From Brachybacterium sp. (GTDB lineage: Bacteria > Actinomycetota > Actinomycetes > Actinomycetales > Dermabacteraceae), in contig DAHVRS010000358.1 of assembly GCA_027322375.1 (NCBI GenBank), forward strand, positions 1 to 6,693: a stretch of 6,693 bases of DNA, written 5' to 3'. The notes below the pieces were generated by a model that saw nothing but the letters and a program-made list of their open reading frames with translations, made no database searches and was not told where the DNA came from. The translations under genes were made by a program, and so were the position numbers. Each line of letters begins with the position of its first letter. Within the stretch, counting starts at the first letter, position 1. This document shows positions 1 through 5,187 of the stretch, piece by piece.

Positions 1-493
1 GCGGCGTGCGGGAGTCGCCGATCGCGCGGATGATCGCGGCGAGATAGTTGAAGAACATCACCGCGCCCGCGCCGAGGAAGCTGACCCGTGCGAAGACCGT
101 CGCCTCCGGGAGCAGCCCGGGCGGTGTGCGCAGGAGGGAGAGCATCGGCCCGGCCGCGAGCGCCCCGCCGACGGAGATGATCACGCTGATCGCGGCGGTG
201 AGGAAAGTGCCGGTGGCCACGGAGCGCGAGACCCCGCGGGCATCGCCCGCGCCGAAGGCCTGCGCGGTGGGGACCGCGAAACCGGTGGTCACGCCGATCG
301 CGAAGCCGAGCAGCAGGAACAGCAGACCGCCGGTCGCCCCGACGGAGGCGAGGGAGTTCACGCCGAGGTGCCGGCCGATCACGGCGGCGTCGGCGAACTG
401 GTACAGCTGCTGGACGATGTTGCCGAGCAGCAGCGGCACGGCGAAGAGGAGGATCACGCGCCAGGGGGCGCCACGGGTGAGGACGACAGGCAT
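1..493 (-). CDS. MATE-family efflux transporter, N-terminal part (cut by window edge)
   Basis: This is a multidrug and toxic compound extrusion antiporter of the cytoplasmic membrane; the family exports cationic drugs and metabolites in exchange for Na+ or H+. About 164 codons are present of a usual 440-460. The N-terminus has the family pattern: a short polar lead ending LTRG (residues 5-8), then a first helix with VPLLLGNIVQQLYQFAD (19-35) and IG (39-40). A second helix lies near 56-72, followed by PTAQAFGAGD (75-84), the counterpart of the conserved Q-FGA-D loop. Further hydrophobic helices follow. The start at 491-493 is chosen because family proteins begin just before LT-G. No good Shine-Dalgarno precedes it. 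An in-frame ATG at 581-583 would add 30 Pro/Arg/His-rich residues and looks unlikely. The substrate cannot be told from sequence. It lies downstream of the small membrane protein gene on the same strand, 235 bases apart, so co-transcription is uncertain. Confidence 0.9.
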   Translation of the reverse strand, partial: MPVVLTRGAPWRVILLFAVPLLLGNIVQQLYQFADAAVIGRHLGVNSLASVGATGGLLFLLLGFAIGVTTGFAVPTAQAFGAGDARGVSRSVATGTFLTAAISVIISVGGALAAGPMLSLLRTPPGLLPEATVFARVSFLGAGAVMFFNYLAAIIRAIGDSRTP

Positions 494-728
494 GGGAAGA
501 AGAGCAGCTTCGGTGAGGGGGCGGTCTTGGGGCCCGCAGTGGTGCGGGGCCGGCCCGTAGGAGTGCCGGGGCCGTCGGCGCATCGCGGGACGAACCGCGG
601 CACGCCGCAGGGGTCCGCGACGATGCCTGAGAGGAATCCTCCTCCGTTGCGGCCGGGATGGGAAGAGGATGCGACGAGCGCCGCGTGTGAGGTGAGCGGT
701 ACGCGGGGCCGACTGGGCGCGCCTCTCG
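494..728. other. Intergenic stretch upstream of the MATE gene
   Basis: No convincing gene is seen here. Reading frames are open only because the DNA is GC-rich. On the minus strand there is a strong purine run (GGAGGAGGA, about 640-650) that looks like a Shine-Dalgarno sequence, but no usable start codon follows at the right distance. A small GC hairpin can form at about 597-610 (GCGGC, GT loop, GCCGC on the minus strand). A promoter for the MATE gene should lie here, but I see no clear -10/-35 pair. I checked the minus strand by eye for familiar riboswitch motifs and found none. Confidence 0.5.
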
Positions 729-1001
729 TCAGTTCATCGCGATCACGGAGACGACGGTGGTCAGCAGCGAGATGCCGCCGAGCAGCGCGCCCGCCAGCGC
801 CGGGAGCATCCGCGGTGCACGGCCCGAGTCGTAGTGGCCCACGCCGAGCACGCCGCAGACGATCGCGACGAGGGCCAGCGGCACCGACACGATGTCGCCG
901 ACGACGGGGACCAGAGCGCACAGCAGCGACAGCGCGCCGACGATGGCCGCGATGGAGCCCGCGCGTCTCGGTGCGGCGTGGTGCGCTGGGGGTTCGGCCA
1001 T
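729..1001 (-). CDS. Small membrane protein, DUF4190-like
   Basis: This is a 90-residue integral membrane protein of unknown function. A short polar N-terminus (residues 1-14, with His and Arg) is followed by three hydrophobic segments at about 15-34, 37-55 and 66-88. The second and third are joined by a polar loop, HYDSGRAPR (56-64). The Gly/Ala/Leu/Val-rich helices with a VPVVGDIVSVPLALVAIVCG stretch, the short length and the C-terminal glycine-rich helix resemble actinobacterial DUF4190 domain proteins. There are no catalytic motifs. The start is well supported: GGAGG (plus-strand positions 1009-1013) lies 7 bases before the ATG, and a candidate -10 box lies just upstream at 1032-1037. It is divergent from the riboswitch operon and points toward the MATE gene. 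The family assignment rests on overall pattern rather than a diagnostic motif, so it is tentative. That it is a real membrane protein gene is likely. Confidence 0.75.
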   Translation of the reverse strand: MAEPPAHHAAPRRAGSIAAIVGALSLLCALVPVVGDIVSVPLALVAIVCGVLGVGHYDSGRAPRMLPALAGALLGGISLLTTVVSVIAMN

Positions 1002-1031
1002 GAGGTCGCCTCCGGTGTGCGTGGACGCCTC

Positions 1032-1037
1032 ACTGTA
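1032..1037 (-). promoter_or_regulatory. Candidate -10 box for the DUF4190-like gene
   Basis: The minus strand reads TACAGT, which fits the actinobacterial TAnnnT pattern. Transcription would start near 1025, giving a leader of about 24 bases that contains the GGAGG ribosome binding site. No convincing -35 hexamer is visible about 17 bases upstream. Confidence 0.35.
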
Positions 1038-1067
1038 AGCGTTGGCCGTGGGCTCGGCAGGGTGGTG

Positions 1068-1087
1068 GGCGTTCGCGCGGGAACGCC
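1068..1087. repeat. Perfect 7-bp inverted repeat, operator-like
   Basis: GGCGTTC (1068-1074) and GAACGCC (1081-1087) are exact reverse complements separated by six bases. The 20-bp dyad lies between the two divergent genes and about 110-130 bases upstream of the candidate plus-strand -10 box. Its size suits a dimeric repressor or activator site, but no regulator gene lies beside it. In DNA this rich in G and C, chance is a real alternative. Confidence 0.35.
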
Positions 1088-1107
1088 TCGGCGGGGCGAG
1101 CCGTCCG

Positions 1108-1150
1108 TCGGAGGTTCAGTTTCCTCTGATACCGACCTCCGTATCCGGAG
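1108..1150. repeat. Nested inverted repeats upstream of the riboswitch promoter
   Basis: Three overlapping dyads share this segment. CGGAGGT (1108-1114) pairs with ACCTCCG (1134-1140). CCTCCG (1135-1140) also pairs with CGGAGG (1145-1150) across a TATC loop. GATAC (1127-1131) pairs with GTATC (1140-1144). The middle arm is shared, so the pairings exclude one another. This could be an operator cluster or the end of an upstream transcript. Confidence 0.35.
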
Positions 1151-1199
1151 GGCGACGCCCCGCGCTCGGACGGGACGCCCGCGGCCGCGCACCTGCCGG

Positions 1200-1205
1200 T
1201 ACAGT
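1200..1205 (+). promoter_or_regulatory. Candidate -10 box for the TPP-riboswitch operon
   Basis: TACAGT fits the TAnnnT pattern. A start about 7 bases downstream falls at 1211-1213, exactly where the TPP aptamer begins, as expected for a riboswitch at the extreme 5' end of its RNA. No good -35 hexamer is seen, so the promoter may need an activator or an alternative sigma factor, or the box may be misplaced. Confidence 0.4.
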
Positions 1206-1212
1206 CCATGGC

Positions 1213-1289
1213 AGACACGGGGTGCCCCGACGAGGGCTGAGATCACACCCGGTGAACCTGATCGAGTTCGTACTCGCGGAGGGATGTCG
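1213..1289 (+). promoter_or_regulatory. TPP riboswitch (THI element)
   Basis: This RNA aptamer binds thiamine pyrophosphate and lowers expression of the downstream genes when TPP is plentiful. Visible parts in order: P1 left arm GACA (1214-1217); P2/P3 entry GGGGTGCCCC (1219-1228); the hallmark CTGAGA (1237-1242) that contacts the pyrimidine ring; ACCCGGTGAACCTGATC (1247-1263), the strongly conserved core; a P5-type hairpin CGAGT-TCGT-ACTCG (1263-1276); GGAGGGA (1278-1284); and P1 right arm TGTC (1285-1288). Order and spacing match the class closely. The P3 arm is short, as in many bacterial examples. The only plus-strand genes downstream are the SDR and flavin monooxygenase genes. The GGAGGG in the 3' part could also act as a Shine-Dalgarno sequence for ATG 1293, which would allow direct occlusion of a translation start. 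Confidence 0.93.
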
Positions 1290-1534
1290 TCGATGAGCTG
1301 TGTGCTGCTGTGCTGCACGCCGTCGTCCCATGTCCTGGTCCTCGCGGCGCAGGCCCCGCCTGCCGTCCTCGCGGAGGCGGCCTCGCCGCGTGCCCGGGCC
1401 CGTCGGCCTCGGCGGTCAGGTCCTCGTGTCCGTTCCCGCGGTGCTGCACCGGGCGCGGCACTGCTCCTCACGCGATGCGCTCCCACCCGCTGTGCGGCGG
1501 GCGCGCTCGCCTGCTCGAAAGGACCGTCTGACCC
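1290..1534 (+). other. Long 5' leader between the TPP aptamer and the SDR gene
   Basis: This is 245 bases of very GC-rich leader with no recognised protein. It includes a strong hairpin (1343-1390) and a tandem TGTGCTGC repeat (1301-1308, 1309-1316). Two possible short frames stand out. The first starts at ATG 1293, nine bases after GGAGGG, and encodes a Cys-rich beginning (MSCVLLCC), but it stays open to 1832 inside the SDR gene in another frame. The second starts at ATG 1475, encodes 18 residues and ends with TGA 1529-1531, three bases before the SDR start. Neither has homology that I recognise. Confidence 0.55.
1343..1390 (+). promoter_or_regulatory. Long imperfect hairpin, candidate riboswitch expression platform
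   Basis: CGCGGCG (1343-1349) pairs with CGCCGCG (1384-1390). Inside it AGGCC (1351-1355) pairs with GGCCT (1379-1383), GCCT (1358-1361) with AGGC (1375-1378), and CCG (1363-1365) with CGG (1372-1374), closing a six-base loop TCCTCG. That makes 19 G/C-rich pairs with small bulges on the 5' side only (1350, 1356-1357, 1362). No T-run follows, so it is not a classical intrinsic terminator. It may act as a U-less terminator, a pause site or a spacer structure. Confidence 0.5.
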
Positions 1535-2335
1535 ATGGCCTCACCGACCCTCGATCCCGCCTCCCGCACCGTCCCCGCGCTCGCCGAGCAGGTCGTGCTC
1601 GTCACCGGGGGCGCTCGCGGCCTGGGCCGCGCGCTCACCGAGGCCTTCCTGCGCGAAGGTGCCCAGGTCGTCATCAACCATCTCACCAGCGAGGATGCTG
1701 CCCGCGAGCTCGCCGGCCGTCACCCGGACCGGGCGCTCGCCGTGCGCGGGGACGTCCGCGACCGGGACCAGGTCGAGGCCCTGTTCGAGCGGGCCGAGGC
1801 CGAGTTCGGCGCTCCCGTCGGCACCGTCGTGAACAACGCCCTGACCGGTTTCTCCTTCGACGGGGACGCCCGAGCCAAGGCGCACGAGATCGGTTACGAC
1901 GCCTTCTCCGCACAGTTCTCCGGCGCCGTGCAGGGCGCACTGCACACGATCCAGGCCGCGCTGCCCGGCTTCGCGCGGGCGGGGTCGGGGCGCGTGGTCA
2001 ACATCGGCACCAACCTGTTCCAGGACCCGGTGGTCCCGTACCACGACTACACCGCGGCGAAGGCCGCGCTGCTGTCGCTGACCCGCACCGTCTCCGCCGA
2101 TCTCGGCCCGCGGGGCGTCACCGTGAACATGGTCAGCGGCGGTCTGCTGCGCACCACCGATGCGAGCTCCGCGACCCCCGAGGCGGTCTTCGACGCGATC
2201 GCCGCGAGCACCCCGCTGCAGTCGGTGACCACGCCCGCCGAGTTCGCCGACGCCGTGCTGTTCTTCGCCTCGCCGTGGTCGCGGGCGATCACCGGGCAGA
2301 ACCTCGTCGTCGACGGCGGGCTGGTGAAGGATTGA
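1535..2335 (+). CDS. SDR-family NAD(P)-dependent oxidoreductase (3-oxoacyl-ACP reductase-like)
   Basis: This is a 266-residue cytosolic short-chain dehydrogenase/reductase that should interconvert an alcohol and a carbonyl with NAD(P)(H). The Rossmann fold shows TGGARGLG (24-31), the cofactor-binding TGxxxGxG motif, with Asn48 after the second strand. GDV (72-74) and VNNA (99-102) follow, then the active-site YxxxK as Tyr172 and Lys176. The C-terminus has VNMVSGG (197-203) and the usual TGQNLVVDGG (253-262). Two positions are atypical. Thr159 stands where the catalytic Ser is expected, 13 residues before Tyr172. NNA is followed by Leu103 rather than Gly. Length is normal. The ATG start follows AAAGGA (1518-1523) at 11 bases, and a TGA at 1529-1531 in the same frame prevents a longer protein. 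It is the first gene after the TPP riboswitch and abuts the monooxygenase gene, so both are probably one transcript. FabG-like naming reflects similarity only; the substrate is unknown. Confidence 0.92.
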   Translation: MASPTLDPASRTVPALAEQVVLVTGGARGLGRALTEAFLREGAQVVINHLTSEDAARELAGRHPDRALAVRGDVRDRDQVEALFERAEAEFGAPVGTVVNNALTGFSFDGDARAKAHEIGYDAFSAQFSGAVQGALHTIQAALPGFARAGSGRVVNIGTNLFQDPVVPYHDYTAAKAALLSLTRTVSADLGPRGVTVNMVSGGLLRTTDASSATPEAVFDAIAASTPLQSVTTPAEFADAVLFFASPWSRAITGQNLVVDGGLVKD

Positions 2336-2361
2336 TGCCGCTCGCCGCCAGGTGCGGCTGA
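2326..2361 (+). promoter_or_regulatory. SDR/monooxygenase junction with stop-start overlap in the wrong frame
   Basis: AAGGA (2326-2330) lies four bases before an ATG (2335-2337) that overlaps the SDR stop codon (TGATG), the classic layout for translational coupling. That ATG opens only eight codons and ends at TGA 2359-2361. The monooxygenase frame is different, and its first usable start is GTG 2352, which has no ribosome binding site at normal distance. Either ribosomes re-initiate at GTG 2352, or a one-base indel separates the natural ATG from its gene. Confidence 0.5.
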
Positions 2362-3656
2362 ACCTGTTCGCGCACGCGGTCGGTCACCATGGCGCGGCCT
2401 GGCGGGCGCCCGGTTCCGCGGTGTCGCGTCTGGGCGACATCACCTACTGGGAGGAGCTCGCGCAGATCGCCGAGCGCGGCCGGCTCGATGCGATCTTCCT
2501 CGCCGATGGCCAGTCGCTCGCCCCCGCCAGGGCCGAGCACGGGCCGACGTGGTTCCTCGAGCCGATCACGGTGCTCACGGCGCTGGCCCGTGCCACCGAA
2601 CGGATCGGTCTGGTCACCACGGTCTCGAGCACCTTCTGGGATCCGTTCCATGCGGCTCGTCTGCTTGCGAGCCTCGATCACCTCTCCCAGGGCCGGGCCG
2701 GGATCAACGTGGTCACCTCGATGACCGACGACGAGGCCCGCAACCACGGCATGCCGGAGCTGCCGGGCCACGAGCGGCGCTACGCGACTGCGGGGGAGTT
2801 CATCGAGGTGCTCCAAGGCCTGTGGGGCTCCTGGCCCACCGAGAGCATCCTGGCCGATCCGGAGGGGGTGTACGTCGACCCGTCCCTCTTGCGGCAGCCG
2901 CAGCACCACGGGCAGGCCTTCCAGGTCGCCGGGCCGCTGAACGTGCCGACGCCACCGCAGGGCCGCCCGGTCCTGTTCCAGGCCGGGGCCTCCGAGCCGG
3001 GCCGCGACCTCGCCGCCCGGTATGCCGAGGGGATCTACGCGGTGGCCTGGGATCTCGAGTCCGCGCACGCCTACCGCTCGGACATCCGCGCCCGGGCCGC
3101 CGCGCTGGGCCGCGACCCGGAGTCGATCGCGGTGATGCCGGGGCTGGTCGTCCACGTCGCCGCGACGGAGGCGGATGCCCGACGGGTGCGCGCCGACCTC
3201 GATTCCCGCCTGCCGGTCGCGGACTCCCTGCGCCAGCACTCCTTCTTCATCGGCCAGGACGCCACGGACTGGGAGCTCGATGCGCCCGTGCCGCCGCTGC
3301 CGCCGCTGGAGGAGTTCACCGGCCCGAAGGGGCGCTACGCCACCGTGCTGCGCATCATCGACTCCGCCCGGCCCACCGTGCGCGAACTGCTGGGACTGCT
3401 CGCCGCCGGCGGCGGCCACGCGACCGTCATCGGCACGCCGGAGTCCGTGGCCGACGAGATCGAGCGCTGGGTCGACGCGGGCGCGGCCGACGGCTTCAAC
3501 CTCATGCCGCCCACCCTCCCCGGCGGGATCACGGATTTCGTCGACCAAGTCGTCCCCCTGCTGCAGCGACGGGGCCGGTTCCGCCGCGAGTACGAAGGGA
3601 CCACGTTGCGGGAGCATCTGGGGCTGCCCGAGGTTGAGCCAGCGACTTCTCCGTGA
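2352..3656 (+). CDS. Flavin-dependent monooxygenase, NtaA/SnaA/DszA family (luciferase-like)
   Basis: This is a 434-residue bacterial-luciferase-like monooxygenase. Family members use reduced FMN and O2 to hydroxylate or cleave substrates such as nitrilotriacetate (NtaA), EDTA or dibenzothiophene sulfone (DszA), and need a separate flavin reductase; none is visible here. Features in order: RLNLF (2-6) with GHH (11-13); YWEELAQIAERGRLDAIFLAD (32-52); a strand and helix ending in WDPFHAARLLASLDHLS-GRAG; INVVTS (118-123); HERRY followed by a helix ending GLWGSW; the hallmark GPLNVP (194-199) and PQGRPVLFQAG (202-212); and a C-terminal TIM-barrel part with GFNLMPP. Ile118 replaces the Trp usual in this family's GWNVVTS motif, which may alter the active site. 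Length is normal. The GTG start leaves only one residue before the conserved RLN. It is second in the riboswitch-controlled pair, 16 bases after the SDR stop. The reaction is unknown. Confidence 0.92.
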   Translation: MRLNLFAHAVGHHGAAWRAPGSAVSRLGDITYWEELAQIAERGRLDAIFLADGQSLAPARAEHGPTWFLEPITVLTALARATERIGLVTTVSSTFWDPFHAARLLASLDHLSQGRAGINVVTSMTDDEARNHGMPELPGHERRYATAGEFIEVLQGLWGSWPTESILADPEGVYVDPSLLRQPQHHGQAFQVAGPLNVPTPPQGRPVLFQAGASEPGRDLAARYAEGIYAVAWDLESAHAYRSDIRARAAALGRDPESIAVMPGLVVHVAATEADARRVRADLDSRLPVADSLRQHSFFIGQDATDWELDAPVPPLPPLEEFTGPKGRYATVLRIIDSARPTVRELLGLLAAGGGHATVIGTPESVADEIERWVDAGAADGFNLMPPTLPGGITDFVDQVVPLLQRRGRFRREYEGTTLREHLGLPEVEPATSP

Positions 3657-3739
3657 TGAGGTCGACCGGTGCGGCGGTCCTCTCGATCTCGAGGGAACGC
3701 CCCATTGCCCCTGCCTCCCCCGCCACGCATCATGGCCGG

Positions 3740-4141
3740 ATGCCGCATCCGTCATCCCTCGAGCCCGCCACGCTGCACGAGCTCGCGCTCGAGCGAGCCC
3801 TCGAGCTGCCCGCTGCGACGCTCGAGAAGCCCTTCGGGCCCGAGTACGAGGTGGTGAAGGTGCTCGGGAAGATGTTCCTGATGGCCACCGTGCTGCGCGG
3901 CGTGCCGATCGTGGTGCTCAAGGCCAATCCGCGCGATGCGGAGATGCTGCGCGAGACCGTCCGCGGGATCAGCCGGGGCTACCACATGAACAAGCGCCAC
4001 TGGATCACGCTCGAGGCGGCGGGGGATGTCGACGAGCCGCTGCTGAACGATCTCGTGACCGACTCCTACAGGCTCGTCGTCGCGACGCTTCCCCGTCGGG
4101 CGCGCCCGATCGACCCGGAGACCTTCGAAGCCCGGGGGTGA
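3740..4141 (+). CDS. MmcQ/YjbR-family small protein
   Basis: This 133-residue soluble protein belongs to the MmcQ/YjbR group (double-wing fold, possible DNA binding; no biochemical role is established for most members). Evidence: EKPFGPEYEVVKVLGKMFLM (29-48) matches the family's PFG-----KV-GKMF block. IVVLKANP (57-64) follows, then the signature GYHMNKRHWITL (80-91), and finally DLVTDSYRLVVATLPRR (104-120). The length fits the usual 110-130. I place the start at ATG 3740 because homology begins soon after it, although no clear ribosome binding site precedes it. An alternative GTG at 3653 overlaps the monooxygenase stop and would add 29 non-conserved residues. The 83-base gap after the monooxygenase contains two weak hairpins (3664-3679 and 3682-3693) but no T-run, so read-through from the riboswitch operon is possible. 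A functional link to that operon is not evident. Confidence 0.87.
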   Translation: MPHPSSLEPATLHELALERALELPAATLEKPFGPEYEVVKVLGKMFLMATVLRGVPIVVLKANPRDAEMLRETVRGISRGYHMNKRHWITLEAAGDVDEPLLNDLVTDSYRLVVATLPRRARPIDPETFEARG

Positions 4142-4257
4142 GGGCGATTCGCCGAGGCGGGGTCAGCCCCACGCAGCCCGTCCCGCAGCGACCCGCGGCG
4201 CGGACGCCGCGCCCCGCCCGGCCCGGTGCAGAACGACGGGTCGCTCGCCCTCACCCC
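4135..4257. terminator. Convergent junction with nested inverted repeats, candidate bidirectional terminator
   Basis: A 13-bp arm (4135-4147, GGGGTGAGGGCGA) is the exact reverse complement of 4245-4257. It contains the stop codons of both convergent genes (4139-4141 and 4251-4253). Between the arms, GCGACCCG (4188-4195) pairs with CGGGTCGC (4237-4244), which directly abuts the outer right arm. A 7-bp hairpin CGCGGCG-CGGA-CGCCGCG lies at 4194-4211. No T-rich tracts follow, so canonical intrinsic termination is unlikely, but the structure could end or protect transcripts from both sides. Confidence 0.45.
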
Positions 4258-5102
4258 GCCGGCAGCACCACCCGTGCCCGCACCGGCAGGTGATCGCTCG
4301 GGAACACCCCTCCAGGACGGGAGTCGTCGATCCTCACCTCGAGCACCCGCACGCCCTGGCTCACCAGGATCCAGTCGATGCGGAACTCGGACTCCTCGAC
4401 CTCACCGAAGTGGGGGAAGGTGCTCCATGCGGGGCTGAGCTGCTGCTCGGCCGCGAGCCAGGAGTCCTGCAGCCCGAACTCGTCGACCAGCACCGTGTAG
4501 GCGGGGGAGGCGCCGGCCACCGAGTTGAAGTCACCGGTGGCGATGGTGGGGAGGCCGTGGAGATGGAACTGCCGCAGATGATCGGCGATCAGCTGTGCGC
4601 CCTTCTGCTTGGCCTGGGTGATCACGTGATCGAGGTGGGTGTTCAGGTGCACCAGCTCCTGCCCGCTCGCCAGGTCGCGGAACCGTGCCCAGACGGCGGT
4701 GCGCGGGCCGGCGTTCCCCCAGGTGGTCGAGCCGATCTCGCGGGGGCGGTCCGAGAGCCAGAACTGGTTCCAGGTGAGCAGCTCGAGCCGTCCCGTGTCG
4801 TAGAAGATCGGATTGATCAGCCCCTCGCCGCCGCCGCGGGTCCCCACCCCCACGCTGCGGTATGCGGTACCGAGCCCGGCCTCGATCGGGCCGTAGGTCC
4901 AGCCCTGCATCTCCTGCAGCCCCAGCAGGTGCGGACGCTCCGCGGCGAGGAGCGCCTCGATCGCGGGGGCGCGACGGGGCCAGTGCCCCGGGTCCTCCGC
5001 CGTGGTCGTGTCGGTCTGGAAGAGCGCGTTGAAGCTCATCACCCGCAGCGCAGCGGCATCGGCCGACGGGTCGGCGGGGGCGGTCGGGATCGGCACGATC
5101 AT
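4251..5102 (-). CDS. Endonuclease/exonuclease/phosphatase (EEP) family hydrolase
   Basis: This is a 283-residue metal-dependent phosphodiesterase or phosphatase of the DNase I/exonuclease III/sphingomyelinase superfamily. The full catalytic set is visible: MSFNAL with Asn25, LLGLQEM with Gln63-Glu64 (Mg2+ ligand), HLNTHLDH (152-159), ATGDFNS with Asp191 and Asn193, RIDWIL (241-246), and the terminal SDHLPV with Asp270-His271. There is no signal peptide or membrane segment, so it is probably cytoplasmic. The Thr-His-Leu-Asp-His pattern and compact size resemble phosphoesterase-type members more than DNA repair nucleases, but the substrate is not decided. The start at ATG 5100-5102 has AGGAG (5108-5112) five bases upstream. 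An earlier in-frame start at 5135 lacks this and adds 11 residues. It is the last gene of the minus-strand cluster, 85 bases after the regulator gene, which suggests a phosphorylated sugar or polyol substrate. That is inference. Confidence 0.9.
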   Translation of the reverse strand: MIVPIPTAPADPSADAAALRVMSFNALFQTDTTTAEDPGHWPRRAPAIEALLAAERPHLLGLQEMQGWTYGPIEAGLGTAYRSVGVGTRGGGEGLINPIFYDTGRLELLTWNQFWLSDRPREIGSTTWGNAGPRTAVWARFRDLASGQELVHLNTHLDHVITQAKQKGAQLIADHLRQFHLHGLPTIATGDFNSVAGASPAYTVLVDEFGLQDSWLAAEQQLSPAWSTFPHFGEVEESEFRIDWILVSQGVRVLEVRIDDSRPGGVFPSDHLPVRARVVLPAG

Positions 5103-5187
5103 CGGGACTCCTGGGACGACGGACGGGCAGGACAAGGGGCGGGCAGGGTGCGGGAACGCGGGATGTCAGGGCCGACGGCTCCGCCGG

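Noticed and set aside
494..728. Possible drug- or metabolite-sensing riboswitch ahead of the MATE gene
   Set aside because: MATE genes can be riboswitch-controlled, but I found none of the guanidine, FMN or other familiar conserved blocks on the minus strand, only a small GC hairpin.
834..1832. Long plus-strand open frame crossing the control region, riboswitch and the start of the SDR gene
   Set aside because: Its product is Arg/Pro/Ala/Ser-rich without motifs, and it overlaps the DUF4190-like gene antisense, the aptamer, and the SDR gene in another frame. Only its start near 1293 is worth a look, and that is listed as a finding.
3657..3739. Possible intrinsic terminator after the monooxygenase gene
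   Set aside because: The hairpins at 3664-3679 and 3682-3693 are only 5 bp each and no T-run follows.
2289..3755. Long open frame (488 codons) on the minus strand opposite the monooxygenase
   Set aside because: It lies exactly antisense to a clear enzyme gene, has low-complexity Arg/Gly/Asp/Val composition and no domain. In high-GC genes the opposite strand often stays open by chance.
3175..4293. 372-codon plus-strand frame spanning the end of the monooxygenase and the YjbR gene
   Set aside because: It is out of frame with two well-supported genes, and its Arg/Pro/Ser-rich sequence is typical of shifted high-GC reading.
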